Shown here one piece after another: positions 9,046 to 22,429 of a stretch of DNA of 64,000 nucleotides. Source of the stretch: Erinaceus europaeus (taxonomy: Eukaryota > Chordata > Mammalia > Eulipotyphla > Erinaceidae); assembly GCF_950295315.1 (NCBI RefSeq), contig NC_080175.1:66737353-66801352 (forward strand), read 5' to 3'. The position numbers and the translations under genes were made by a program. The notes beneath the pieces were generated by a model. That model had not been told where the DNA came from. It searched no databases and saw only the letters and a program-made list of their open reading frames with translations. Each line of letters opens with the position of its first letter. Positions within the stretch are counted from its first letter, which is position 1.

Positions 9046-9990
9046 CCATGTTTAGCTTCCATCCTGCAGATGGATACTGGGGGCTTGAACTTCTCCAGGG
9101 GCCTACACTGCCCTATTCAGTCACTGTGGTGTCCAGGCCTTGCTGGCCGCTGAGTGACCCACAAGCAGGCTGCTGGGAAGGTGGAGTGTGGACAGCTGCT
9201 CAGGGGGAGCCTGGGCCTGGGGACTCAGCAGGTGACATGAGTGTCTAAGTGAGCAGTCAAAGTGCACAGCTTCCCTGATAGCAGGGCCTGACAATGTGTC
9301 CTCTGACAATGTTCACTGCCCTCCAACCCTAATAGTTACCCCACTCAGACATAGAGAAGGAGCTCCTCTCTGTCTGTGGCTCTGAAAATCCCTTTGCTCA
9401 ATGGATGGAGCCACAACACCCTGGGAGCTCAGCACTGCCCTCTGCTGGTGTGGCCTCAGTAGCTGCAGCACCCAAACAGGGCACTCCAACTCCTCCCAGC
9501 AGCAAGGGTTGGGGGTCCCTTTCTGGATGAAGACTCTCCAGCTATGTGGGGTCCCCTTCTCAGAGCCAGAGGACCCCAAGCCTCAGATTATCACCCCCAC
9601 GCCAATTCCCTGACTCACAGACAAGGGATGGTAGCAATGAAATGACCCAAGAAGGCTTTGTCCGACCCCTGACTTTTGACCCCTGATCCCCTAGCTCCCC
9701 TGACCCCCTGACCACAGGGACTGGCAGCAGAGCTCTGGGGAGTGGTCAGCACCATAGTGAAATATGGCTTCTGAAAATGCCTGGTGCTTGGCTTAGGCAG
9801 TGGTGACAGTCTGAAGGCAGGTGACATGGGCATCAGGTCCTGAGTCAGGCCCTCAGGGAGCATGGAGTGTGAACCAAGCAGCTCAGACACTTCCAGTCCC
9901 TGTTCCTCAGGAAGCGGTATCCCCAGCCCTGTCACAGGGCACAGCTGGGAGGAAGCAGTGAGGTCTCAGAGTAGAGACCTTAAAGTTGGG
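9046..9990. other. Intron 11-12, unique
   Basis: About 0.95 kb with no repeat I can name and no coding signal consistent with TNIK. Confidence 0.45.
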
Positions 9991-9995
9991 GGCAG

Positions 9996-10160
9996 GTGGC
10001 TGCGGAGACAGCTCAACTGGTAGAGCACTAGACTTCTGTGCCAGAGGTTCCTGGTTTGACTCTTGGTACCACGTGTACCAGAGTGGTCCTCTGGCTTTCT
10101 CTTTCTCCTTCTCTCTGACTCATGTGAAATCCTCTCTCTCATATCTAGTCAATAATAATA
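9996..10160 (+). repeat. Type C-like SINE
   Basis: agctcaactggtagagcact, then gttcctggtttgactcttgg and cacgtgtaccagagtggtcc. The head resembles tRNA A and B boxes. Confidence 0.75.
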
Positions 10161-10390
10161 TAAATCACCGAATGGGGTGCACTGTACAAAAGCAAAGGAC
10201 TATGAGGAGGGCAGGGAAGAGGCTGGGGGGTCTTTGGGGCCCTGGTGCAGGGTGAGGGGAAAGGACCTAAGTTGGGGGTGAGAGTGTTTTGCGGACACCT
10301 GTCATGGGTGATGAGAAGTTGTACCCATGTGTCAACAATAGTGCTGTAACCCACTAAAAACCCAACAAAGATATATATATAATTAAAATT
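10161..10390 (+). repeat. LINE-tail-like family copy
   Basis: Has gggtgcactgtacaaaagca, aaaggacctaagttgggggt and the end block gtacccatgtgtcaacaata, shared with copies near 12190, 19405, 23335 and 51345. Confidence 0.65.
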
Positions 10391-10478
10391 AATATCTTTT
10401 AAAATTGTGGAGATAAGTTATATGTTGATTTGCAGGTTTTCTGAAGAGTCTACCTAGAATTTTCCCCCTAATTATCGA

Positions 10479-10504
10479 ATATATATATATATATATATAT
10501 ATAT
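10479..10504. repeat. (AT)n microsatellite
   Basis: Thirteen AT units, 114 nt beyond the exon 11 donor. Confidence 0.9.
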
Positions 10505-10617
10505 GTTGACAATGATTCAATCAGACCCCCCAAAAAAAACCTAGCATTTTGAGAGTGATCAGAAGTTCTGAGAGCGAGTGAGGGTCCCATGAGCAGCCCT
10601 GGCCGGCCCTCTCTTAC

Positions 10618-10684
10618 CTGGGCTCTCCCGAGTCGTTCTCTTCGTCTTCTTCCTCGCTGCCACTATATTCGTATTCTGTCTCAT
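10618..10684 (-). CDS. TNIK: TNIK exon (inferred exon 11): acidic linker
   Basis: 67 nt; two bases complete Asp317 and the last two bases begin Ser339. It encodes ETEYEYSGSEEEDEENDSG and then EP. The TEYEYSGSEEE start is shared by the GCK-IV kinases and ENDSGEP is TNIK-like. The acidic run here is EEEDEE; I recall EEEEEE in human TNIK. The acceptor is a GA/CT-rich tract ending ctccag; the donor is CCC AG then gtaaga. It is an unstructured link between kinase and coiled coil. Confidence 0.95.
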
Positions 10685-10884
10685 CTGGAGAGAGAGAGAG
10701 GCAGGGATGTTAGGGCCCAGGACTCTGTGGTGCAGAGACCCAAAGATCTGTGCCTAATGCTGAGAGGGGCCAGGCTCAGGCTCCATTCCAGTGGCTCAGG
10801 TCCCACCACAGTGATGCTGAGTCCCCTGATGCTGCCCAGGGGACTCTCCAGAGTGTCTTCCCTACCTGGCCTTCACAAGCACTC

Positions 10885-11000
10885 GAGGAAACCAAAAAAC
10901 ACTGCAGATACCTGTCACGGCAAGATGGGAAAATGTACCCATATGCCAATGACTGTACTGTAACCATTAGCCTCTCAATGAAAAAAAAAAAAAAAAAGAA
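10885..11000 (+). repeat. LINE-tail-like fragment
   Basis: Short copy of the same end block (gtacccatatgccaatgact, then gtaaccattagcctctcaat) ending in a 17-A run. Confidence 0.55.
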
Positions 11001-11258
11001 AGAAAATGAAAGGAAGGAAGGAAGGAAGAAATTTAAAAAGAAACTAGAAAACAACTCTGCTGGTGCCAGCTCCCCTGACAAGATTAGCCATGCCAGCTTC
11101 TACTGGCCCAACTGTTCCCTCACTGCCTTATTGACAGTATTCCTGTTTAAGTAAGAGTTTTATAGTAACTTACATGGACTCACAAATTTCTTTTATCTGT
11201 CTTGATAAATAGCAGAAGGAGACACTTGACAGTTTGTGTTATAAAAAATAAGGCCTGA

Positions 11259-11829
11259 GCCCCATCAGCTGGGGCCCTAGTCGGGGAGTACTGAGAGTCC
11301 CAAACTGACATGATGGGCCTAGATCTCAAATCAATCCCTCTCCCCAATGTTACCAGTCATCTCTATCAGGAACAACATAATAGACCCTTTGTGGGCCCCC
11401 ATAGGACCTTGCCCTCAACTCGGATCAACAACGCTAGAGAATGTTCCATCCTCTGAAGGGAGGATGGACAACATACTCTATGCTACACCTGAGGAAGATG
11501 GGTCCTGATATTGGGGCAACTTGGAAAATTCCTATTCATGACCACATAATATGAGCTCAGGCTTATAGGGTTACAGAGGTCACATAAGCTCCTAAGCTGA
11601 ATATGGGCTCCAAATCAGAGCAAATCGATGGGGTTTACAGCCAACAATATTTATACACCTTCCCATATTTGGGAGCTACTCTCTTCCTTGATCCAGCTTT
11701 CTGGTCCTTTTTCCAGCCATGACATCATCTCCCCAGACAATAAATTGGATCCACCTGCATATCAGATTTGAGGCTGGGGGGGGGGGACCTAGCATAGTAT
11801 TTTAGAAATAAAAAAAGAGAAAAGAAAGG
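11259..11829 (+). mobile_element. Retroposon with target-site duplication
   Basis: A 571-bp block ending A-rich is flanked by perfect 14-bp repeats aaaataaggcctga (11245-11258 and 11830-11843). Orientation and tail indicate L1-type retroposition on the plus strand. It has no open frame I recognise and no second copy in the window. A 5'-truncated LINE 3' region is the simplest reading. Confidence 0.75.
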
Positions 11830-12189
11830 AAAATAAGGCCTGAAATGTGTGCCAAACTGGCAGGCTGCATTTAGTTCAGCAGTGTGTTAAGTTAACATGT
11901 GACAGTGAAGAGGACTGAGCTTTTCTCTGGAGGCAAACAGAATCTAACACACAGCTGGGATCAGAGGCCCCAGAGTAGCCAGAGACCCTAGGGCTATGGA
12001 GGAGGAAGACTTGTCCCACAGCAGGCCCTCCACTGAGTCTTTGTGCCATGTGTCCTCATTCATTTCTCACAGCAACCTTTGAGCATCACACATTCTTTCC
12101 AAACAAAGATCTGGATTCTCTAGTAGAGTGGCCAGCATCGTTTCAGTAAGAGCAGCTTCAGCTGAGAAATAAGAACAGAAAGGAAGCAC

Positions 12190-12395
12190 AAAGTAGAACT
12201 TGGACTGGGCTTGGTGTATCTCACCAAAGTAAAGGACTCCAGTGGGTGGGGATGGGCAAGTGGTTTCAGGTCCTGGAGAATGATGGTGGAGGAGGACCTA
12301 GGCTGCAGGTGAGTGTTTTGCAAAAAACAGAAATTTTGCATAGATACCAACAACTGTATTTATTATAAATCATTAATCCCCTCAATTAAAAAAAA
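12190..12395 (+). repeat. LINE-tail-like family copy
   Basis: aacttggactgggcttggtg, then caccaaagtaaaggactcca, and end block taccaacaactgtatttatt before an A-run. Confidence 0.7.
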
Positions 12396-12874
12396 ACAGG
12401 TTAAGCAGAGGCTGTAAATTAGACTCAGTCAAGAGCTTATGTAGTCTGAGAAAGGACTCATTCCAAACAGACCCTGTGTTAAAGAGCAAAACATTCAAAG
12501 AGCAGTGAGACATCTGAGAAAGAAGCAGCAAGCCCACCAGCTATTAGGGAGAAGGCTGGGTAGCAAGGAAATGAACTGGGCTTTGGAAAATCGAAAGCCA
12601 TCTCCAGTTGGCAGATGAACATGGTCACAAGTGGGCCAAGCTACATAACCACCCGAGGAAGGTTGAGGGCATTATTCTGGATGACATATTCTGAAATTAG
12701 CTGTAAGAGGCAAGATATAGGCTTGCTGATTCTTACATACTCCATGCCGATGGGTTATTCTGTGGGCAATAGTGAGTCTCTGCAGAATTTTTTAAGCCGA
12801 GGAGAATGTCACATCATTACCGTTCATTCATAGCTATGGATTAGCAATGAGAACTATGAAAAATGTTTTTACCT
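12396..12874. other. Intron 10-11, unique
   Basis: No recognised element. Ends where a type D SINE begins. Confidence 0.45.
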
Positions 12875-12986
12875 AGGTGGGGGAGATAGTATATGGTTAT
12901 GCAAAGAAACTCTCATGCATGCCTGGGGCTGCAAAGTCCCAGGCTCAATCCCTCATACCACCATAAGCCTAAACTGAGCAGTGCTC

Positions 12987-13024
<38 letters not shown>
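12875..13024 (+). repeat. Type D SINE with (AAT)n tail
   Basis: gggggagatagtatatggtt, aaactctcatgcatgcctgg, then an (AAT)n run at 12991-13024 that has grown from the SINE tail. Confidence 0.8.
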
Positions 13025-13026
<2 letters not shown>

Positions 13027-13224
13027 GCAATTTGCTTAGGCTGCCACCAGGAGGATGCTGTCACATGAGGACAATGAATTTGATCATAAGGTTAAAATAT
13101 CTGACATACTATTCAATTATTGAAGCAACAATGAAAAGAAGCTAGAGTATTTTGAGCCTGTGTATTTTTAAAATCACAAAGTATCTTCATATATTTATAT
13201 GTAAAAAGATTTTAGGTACCTTGT

Positions 13225-13505
13225 TTTTAAAATTTATTTAATTTATTTATGCCCTTGTTGCCCTTGTTGTTTTATTGTTGTAGTTATTATTGTTGTCATC
13301 GTTGTTGGATAGGATAGAGAGAAGTGGAGAGAGGAGGGGAAGACAAAGAGAGGAGAAGAGAAAAATAGACACCTGCAAACCTGCTTCACCACTTGTGAAG
13401 TGACTACCCTGCAGGTGGGGAGAGAGGGGCTCGAACCTGGATCCTTCCGCCGGTCCTTACCCTTTGTGACACCTACGCTTAACCCGCTGCACTACAGCCT
13501 GACTC
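13225..13505 (-). repeat. Type A SINE
   Basis: Tail gcccttgttgttttattgtt, core cacttgtgaagtgactaccc, head cttaacccgctgcactacag. It lies about 95 bp before the provirus. Confidence 0.9.
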
Positions 13506-13598
13506 CCTGGCACCTTATTTCTAAAGTATCACTTCACCATGATTTCACCATAATCTTCTTAAACTGGTTTAATATTTTACATTGAAGGTTTACTGTTG

Positions 13599-14219
13599 TG
13601 ACACAGTCCGTGAATAGGACTTTGGGACCTGATTAGTATAGGGCTAGGATGAACTGTGAGAGCATAATTAGCATATGGCTGAGTTCAGGCTGCTGTACTT
13701 ACATAAACCAAATTAACTTACTCTTACTTCTGCTGATAGTTGGCTTTCTTCTGTACTTAAAATATACCATTCTGTACTGCTGTACCCCTATGAAATAAGC
13801 CTCGTTTGAACCTGAGCTGTATCACCCCTCTAGTTTTATTTTTCTTTATTTTTTTTCTTTTTGCCTCTAGGGTTATTGCAGGGGCTCAGTGTCTACACCA
13901 TGAATCCACTGCTCCTAGAGGCTATTTTTTTTCCCTTTGTTGCCCTTGTTGTTTTATCATTGTTGTGGTTATTATTATTGTTGTTATTGATATTATTGTT
14001 GGATAGGACAGAGAGAAATGGAGTGAGGAGGGGAAGACAGAGAGGGGGAGAAAAAGATGGACACTTGCAGACCTGCTTCACAGCTTGTGAAGCAACCCTC
14101 CTGCAAGTGGGGAGCCGGGCGCTCGAACTGGGATCTTTATGCCGGTCCTTGTGCTTCGCACCGCGTGCGCTTAAACTGGTGCACTACTGCTGACCTCCTA
14201 GTTTGTATTTTTAATTACA
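13599..14219 (+). repeat. 5' LTR with inserted SINE
   Basis: LTR parts 13599-13844 and about 14198-14219 match the 3' LTR (ggactttgggacctgattag, taattagcatatggct, cacccctctag, ttaattaca). A minus SINE (13845-14197) sits between imperfect copies of ctagtttktattttt. The LTR lacks a 153-bp block present in the 3' copy. Confidence 0.8.
13845..14197 (-). repeat. Type A SINE inside the 5' LTR
   Basis: Tail tgcctctagggttattgcag, internal ggataggacagagagaaatg, head cttaaactggtgcactactg. It must be younger than the provirus. Confidence 0.9.
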
Positions 14220-14224
14220 ATAAA

Positions 14225-14243
14225 TGGCATCCCAACGTGTTGC
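14225..14243 (+). promoter_or_regulatory. Retroviral primer-binding site, Lys-tRNA type
   Basis: tggcatcccaacgtgttgc begins six bases after the 5' LTR. It resembles the tRNA-Lys(1,2) primer site of betaretroviruses (TGGCGCCCAACGTGGGGC) with one extra base and a few changes. Confidence 0.7.
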
Positions 14244-14613
14244 AATTTTTACCCACTCCTTTTTGCCCAATGTGGTTTGACTATGTATCTTCCATGCGTT
14301 GAATTACTATGTATGTTCCACTTGGATTTTGCAGGCTGAGGTTCCCAAACACGCTGCAATTTTTTACCTCATCCTTGTTGCCCAGACAGTTAAACTTTAA
14401 TCTACCATACATGTTGAATTTTTTTTTATTTCCACCCTTTCTGCTGCATGTTTTTGTTTGTTTGTTTGTTTGTTTGTTTGTTTGACTTTAAACTTACAGT
14501 TCTAGACTCCATAACCTGATGAGGGACCCAACCGCCCTATGCTAATTCCTGGTAAGTGGCATCCATTTAATTTTAAGCTTTCTTCTACTTTTACCCTTTC
14601 TGAAACTGTCACT

Positions 14614-15957
14614 ATGGGTATATTACATTCTAAGGAAGACAATTTTCACCTCAGACAATTGAAAGAGACTTTAAAGATATGTAAAATTCAGTGTTCCAGC
14701 CAAGAATTACGCAAGTTGTTAGATGTAATCAAGGTCGTCTTCTCAAGTCTTCCTCAAACATAGAGCTTTATCATTTGATATATGGAAAGAAATTGGCAAT
14801 GATTTTTATAGAAATATTGGTATGGTCACAGCAAAACAGCTTTAGACCTATAACCTCTGCCTATCTCCTCTGAAGCAACTGCAGTTTTCTTTACAAAACT
14901 ATTCCCTAAGTTTTCCTTCTTCTCCTCGTATTTCCAAATCCACTTTTTCTTCCTCATCCTCCTTGCAGGCACAACCCATTTCTAGTGTGCCTGAAACCCA
15001 AATACTTTTTCATTTTTCTGTTGAGTCAAAACAGGCCGCTTAGTCTGCATCTGTGTTTCAAATTTGTTCTTGTTTAACTATTCATGGCTTTAGCAAAGAA
15101 TGGGGCAAATGTGGTCTGACACCATTTCTAATTCATGGAAATTCTTTCTCTAGCCTCTCCTTCCTTTGCTGTTCCACCTCTTCCTGTGATGTCAGACTCC
15201 TTTCCACAGCCACCTTCTACTGTGCCACACAACTCACTCCATCCCTTTCTCTCCCCTGCCTTTATCCCCACTATGGAGCCAGACATGTCGTTACCAATGA
15301 TAAAAACAGAAAAAAATTCCTTTCAAAAATGCTACTGAGTGATTCTTTGAAGAAGGACTATAAGCAAGATGGTTTTTTTGAACTTCAAGATTTCCCCATG
15401 CTCCCAAAAGGGAAAGGACTGAGATGAAGTATAAAGCTTGGCCAGATCAGCTTCCTAGAGACAGCTCACCTAGTCAGTTAGTGGGTGCAGGTGCTTTTGC
15501 CTCTTCCAGTGAACACATGAACATCGGAAAAAATGAAACATGTCTTGCTGTGCAAGCAGCCGTCACAGCATGGGATAAGATACATAGCACTCAGAGTCTT
15601 TTAGCTCTGTTTTTCAGAAAGCTATAGAACCCTACATGGACTTTGTGGACAACTTAAAAGAAGCAATAGTTAGACAAATAGACAATAAAGAGGCAGCCAA
15701 AATTCTAAGTAAGGGATTAGCCTATGATAATGCAAACCAGGATTGTAAAGGAATTCTTGGGCCACTTAAAGATCAATCTTTAAATACTGCTCAGATGATA
15801 AAAGCATGTACTAAGGTACTGACTCAAATCCATAAACCACATGTTATGGCTGCATTCAATCAGGCCACGTGTGTGGCAGGCTCAATATAGTCCAGGTTTG
15901 TTTTAAATGTAATAATGAAGGCCATTTACAAAAGAATTGCAAGGTGAATCTCGAATG
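14614..15957 (+). pseudogene. Broken gag remnant of the provirus
   Basis: Begins ATG GGT at 14614, a possible myristoylated start, followed by a matrix-like segment to a stop near 14763. A region at 15636-15890 resembles a retroviral capsid C-terminus. A CX2CX4HX4C zinc knuckle is encoded at 15899-15940 in a different frame from the capsid segment. Several stops and at least one frame change interrupt it, so it cannot encode a full Gag protein. Confidence 0.75.
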
Positions 15958-16409
15958 ACTTAAAAAGTATCTGGAGATGACAGATGTTCAAAACCTGCCT
16001 TAGCCCAGTTCCCAAACTATAAAAGAGGTTTTCACTGGGCAATCCACTGTCCATCCAGAACTTATGCAGGAGATAATTCTCTGCCAGGAGACAAAAGGTG
16101 GGGCTCTGGCCCTTCATTCCATAAAACAATGAGGACTGTTGGGTAGCTCTGAAAGATAGGGACTTATTACAGGCATGAACTGTAACAGATTGCCTTACTG
16201 TGTCTCTATGTCTTGAACCTTCCAGTTTCTCTATAAGGATGATTTATTTGAATAGTGGGATATGTGTGTATGTATTCACAGAGATTTATCCTTGAAGCCA
16301 CTGTTGATTGTGAAATGTTGTTAGACATTCCCATGCTTCTTAACTCAAAGGGATAAGCTAGAAATTGTACCGACTAGTGTCGGGGGCCCAAAAGTTTTAT
16401 TAATTTTTT

Positions 16410-16694
16410 TTGCTATGGTGCTCTAGTTTAACCTCTCTAAGTTATCAAGTGCATTCTGGAATTATTGATACTGACCATATGAGACAAATTAAAATTTGTC
16501 ATTTGCCCTATGGCACCTGCATTGCACAGTTAAAACCCTATATCCTATTTGATGGTACATACAGACAAGAAGTGTGTGACACTTTGAATTTGTCTACTAT
16601 TCTCACTCCTTTTTTTCACCAAGGTTCTAAGCTCTTGTTGAATGATTTGGTATCTCTCTGGTACAAGCATGAACCATTGTTCTTTAATGCCTAG
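16410..16694 (+). pseudogene. dUTPase/protease-like remnant
   Basis: A segment near 16455-16500 reads VHSGIIDTDHM, like the conserved GVIDSDY block of betaretroviral dUTPase. The rest is degenerate. No protease active-site motif is preserved. Confidence 0.5.
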
Positions 16695-16769
16695 ACTAGC
16701 AAGCTATCACTCCTCACTCCTCCTGCCTTTATGGTTTGTTTGTTTGTTTTTTATCTCAGAAGACACTGA

Positions 16770-17204
16770 TAGTGAATTCTGGCCAATGGATGTTTCACAC
16801 AACCCTCAGTTTGGTAAGTTAAAATTTGTTCCTGTCTCTGTGGACACTGTTATAGGCTTTATACATGCCACCTGTCAAACAGGAGGCAGCCCATGTTTGT
16901 GAACACTTTCTCTGCCTTTGCTGCTAAAGGTATTCCTCATAACAGACTGACAACAGCCCTGAATATGTTTCTAGGTTATGGCTTATTTCTTCTAAGCATG
17001 GAATTGGCAGGCTCTACTACCCCATTGGATGAGCAATTGTGGAATGCTATAATGCACCCTGAAAGGGCTAATCCTCAAATAAACAGAATACTGAGAGTTT
17101 TATATATTTTAAGTTTTTTGAACTGTATAATGCTAATCAGACAGCTGAGAAACGTTACTTTTCTCCACAGAGCTTCTATTCTTTCTCCAGCAGATGCCTC
17201 ATGA
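16770..17204 (+). pseudogene. Integrase-like remnant
   Basis: A segment near 16784-16870 reads WPMDVSHNPQFGKLK and VSVDTVIGF, the betaretroviral integrase core with its first catalytic Asp. A frame change follows at about 16890 and the later part is degenerate with stops. Reverse transcriptase and RNase H, normally before it, are absent. Confidence 0.7.
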
Positions 17205-17675
17205 ATTGCCTAGCCTCTGTGATGGAAGGCAATAAGATTACTAAATTATGGTCTTGGAGATGTTTCTTTTAGTTTATCACTCACAGGTCTTGTTTGGACC
17301 CATGTCAAACAGTTAAACCTTTTGTCTGCAAACTCCTCTCTAGAACACAGCCAGTTAAGGCCTGGATTGTAGCATTCCAACACCTTACATGCACCATGAT
17401 TCCCATGCCCAGTAACCACCTGAAATCTGAGCTACCTCTGTTATTTTCTGAACTGAGTTTCCAAAAGTGTTGGGCCATTTCTGGGTTAGACACAGATCCC
17501 AGACCAAAAGGTCTTTAGGCTAAAAGGGCCTGAACCCAACACCCAGTTTCTGTGGCCGGATTTTTGGGGAGTGAAGTGAGGGCTTGCAGAGGGAACACTA
17601 AAAACATCAAAGACTTGCTTATTCACCTATATTCATACAGACTCTGAGCATCCTGTCCATGTTTATACTAAGAAG

Positions 17676-18099
17676 TGACATAGCCTGTGAATGGGACTTT
17701 GGGACTTGATTAGCATACAGCAGAGGATGAACTGTAAGAACATAATTAGCATATGGCTTACAGCTGACGTCAGGCTGATGAACTTATGTAAACTAAGTTT
17801 AACTTCCAGGCAGCCTGAAGTCCACTCTTTTCCCATCTGGCTCCTTCTAGTGTTTGAGCTCAGGCCAGCTCAGCTTCCCAGGGCCTACCATGCTGCCTAT
17901 CTCAGGAGACAGAATGTGGAGCTGAACTTTGGAAACTTATGGATTACAGGCCTGACCTACTCTTACTTATGCTAGTAACTGCCCATCTTGCTGTACCTAA
18001 AATATACCATTCCATACTGCTGTAGTGCCATGTAATAAGCCTTGATTGTTTTGAACCTGAGCCATGCCACCCCTCTAGTTTTTATTATTTTTAATTACA
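17676..18099 (+). repeat. 3' LTR
   Basis: 424 bp from tgacatagcctgtgaatggg to ttaattaca. It matches the 5' LTR outside a 153-bp block (17805-17957) that the 5' copy lacks. It contains aataagcc at about 18032, a possible degenerate polyadenylation signal. Confidence 0.8.
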
Positions 18100-18639
18100 T
18101 AGTTGATTATTTCAAACTTTGCTGGAATGGATTAAATGAAGGTTCGACGTAAATTACAGAAATGTTAATCTATGTATTAATATATTTATATTAAAAGAAT
18201 TTGTAGCCAAAAAAGGGGCAACACTAAAGTAATACAATTATTCCCACTCTCTAGAGTAAACCCTTCATTTATCAGGCTCTTCAGTTTTACTTCATCAACA
18301 TCTAGTTTGATTGCTTTTATATTACTGACTTTTATTTTTGTTTTTTAATTATTACTGATTTTTACAAAGTCATAAAGCAGATACACCTTATGAATGACTT
18401 CACCAAAACTGGTCTTAGAGCTACAAAAAGTGAAAAAGTGTTAAAGAGAGCAAACCCGTTAACTAATCCAACTAAACAGAGAGAATGAGATCTCACCCAA
18501 CACCTTTGAAGGAGCAGAGAAAGTTTAGGGTTAAGGCTAAGCTGAACGAAGGTTTTTAAATTATCACTGAAGTCCTGAGTATACCCACTACCAAGAATTT
18601 TACTCTTCCATTCTGCACACAACAAACACACTGAAAATA
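18100..18639. other. Intron 10-11, unique, AT-rich
   Basis: Nothing recognised beyond general AT-rich composition. Confidence 0.45.
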
Positions 18640-18885
18640 ATCTCTCCTTCAGTGCCTGTGTCCAGTGAAGAAGTAATTACAGAAGCCAGATCTCTGATTT
18701 TCTGTGCTCCACAGAGATCTTTGGTCCATACTCCCAGAGGGGCAAAGAATAGGGAACCTTACAATGGAGGGAAGGGGATATGACATGGTGGTGGTGGGAG
18801 TTCTATGAATGGTGCCCCTCTTCTCCCACAGTGTTGTTTATCAGTATCAAATTACTAATAAGAAAAAATAGAAGCAGAAAAATAA
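18640..18885 (+). repeat. A-tailed repeat family I copy
   Basis: aattacagaagccagatctc, agatctttggtccatactcc, gggatatgacatggtggtgg. Shared with 22430-22770 and 50560-50900 and, inverted, with 24500-24800. Confidence 0.75.
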
Positions 18886-18892
18886 GAAAACA

Positions 18893-19400
18893 TAAATCAG
18901 GGAGTCGGGTGGTAGAGCAGCGGGTTAAGCACAGGTGGCATAAAGTGCAAGGACCAGCATAAGGATCCGGGTTTGAGCCCTGGCTCCCCACCTGCAGGGG
19001 AGTAGCTTCACAAATGGTGGAGCAGGTCTGCAGGTGTCTTTCTGTCCCCTTCTCTGTCTTTCTTTCCTCTCTCCATTTCTCTCTGTCCTATCCAACAACG
19101 ATGACATCAATAACTACAATAAAACAACAAGAGCAATAAAAGGGAATAAATAAATATAAAAAAAAATTTAAAAAGAAATTTAAAAGGGGGCTAGGTGGTG
19201 GCACACCGGGTTTAGTGCACACATTACAGCGCAAAAGGATGCCGGTTCAAGTCCCTGGTCCCCACCTGCAGGGGGAAAGTTTCATGAGTGGTGAAGCAGG
19301 GCTGCAGGTATATCTCTGTCTCTCTATCTCCCGTCTCTTCTCAACTTCTCTCTGACTCTATCCAATAATAAAAATAAAATAAAAAGTAAATAAAAAGAAA
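18893..19400 (+). repeat. Type A and type B SINEs in tandem
   Basis: 18893-19150 is type A (gggagtcgggtggtagagca, ending caataaaagggaataaataa). 19187-19400 is type B (ggggctaggtggtggcacac, tatccaataataaaaataaa). Confidence 0.9.
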
Positions 19401-19404
19401 ACAC

Positions 19405-19665
19405 AAAGCAAACTTTGGACTGGGTTTGGTGTATTGCACCAAAGTACCATGGGTGCTTAGCTCAGTGCACCACCGCCCAGCCTGCTATATTGCACCAAAG
19501 TAAAAGAATCTGGGGTGGAGGGTGTGGGGGAGGGCTCATGATGTCAGAGGACCTAGAGGGGGTTGAATTGTTATGTGGAAAACTGAGAAATGTTACACAT
19601 GTACAAACTAGTGTATTTTACTGTTCACTGCAAACCATTATTCCCACCAATAAAGAAAAAAAAGT
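19405..19665 (+). repeat. LINE-tail-like family copy
   Basis: caaactttggactgggtttg, gtattgcaccaaagta (partly duplicated), end block gtacaaactagtgtatttta and caataaagaaaaaa. Confidence 0.65.
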
Positions 19666-19677
19666 GGTCTCTGTTAA

Positions 19678-19890
19678 TGAGGACAGGCAGTGGTGCACCT
19701 GGTTGAGTGAGCATACTACTGTGCACAATGAGTGGGGCTCAAGCCCCCTGGTCCCCACATGCAGGGGGGAACTTCATGAGTGGTGAAGTAGGGCTACAGG
19801 TGTCTCTCTGTCTCTCTCCCTCTATATCTCTCCTCTCAATTTCTCTCTATCTCTATCCAATAACAAATAAATACAAAAGAAAAAAAGTAG
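19678..19890 (+). repeat. Type B SINE
   Basis: ggcagtggtgcacctggttg, cttcatgagtggtgaagtag, tctctatctctatccaataa. Confidence 0.9.
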
Positions 19891-22045
<2,155 letters not shown>

Positions 22046-22059
22046 TATGTGGTGTGTGT

Positions 22060-22098
<39 letters not shown>
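22046..22098. repeat. (TG)n microsatellite
   Basis: ggtatgtggtgtgtgtgg lead-in, then an uninterrupted run of about 20 TG units. Confidence 0.95.
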
Positions 22099-22101
<3 letters not shown>

Positions 22102-22429
22102 ATCAACATGAGGATTAGGACCCTGCATAACAGAGACTACATCCACACTAGAGGAAGTGTCCAGTCCTCCAGACAAACCCAGTGCTGAAGGCTCCTGGGG
22201 CACCTGGCAGGAGAGGCCACTGCTGAGATGGGGCGGGAAACCCAGCCTGAGTGGAGGCTGAGAGGAGTTAATGTAGTTTCTCTCTCAACCAGCAAAATCA
22301 ACTAAAGCTCAGATGGGAGAACATCTGAGGAGGGACTTTGCAAACAAATTGAGAAATAGTGGACATTCCTAAGGAGTCAACTGCTGAAAGAGAAGTTAAG
22401 ATGAGGCCACCAGGTTCTAGATGCTACCA

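Larger units (their letters stand above)
13599..18099 (+). mobile_element. Deleted betaretrovirus-like provirus
   Basis: Two related LTRs surround about 3.5 kb with, in order, a Lys-tRNA-like primer site, gag remnants (matrix start, capsid C-terminus, one zinc knuckle), a dUTPase/protease-like remnant and an integrase-like remnant. Reverse transcriptase and most of env are not visible, so much of pol and env is deleted. Reading frames are broken by stops and frame changes; no intact viral gene remains. Possible 6-bp flanks are ctgttg (13593-13598) and tagttg (18100-18105), matching at four positions. It is antisense to TNIK, the orientation usually tolerated in introns. Confidence 0.85.

Noticed and set aside
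15636..15890. Domesticated gag-derived gene
   Set aside because: The open stretch is 84 codons, the zinc knuckle that follows is in another frame, and stops lie on both sides; nothing indicates selection to keep it.
18893..18990. tRNA genes at SINE heads
   Set aside because: The heads have A- and B-box-like sequence because the SINEs are tRNA-derived, but no cloverleaf with an intact acceptor stem is visible.
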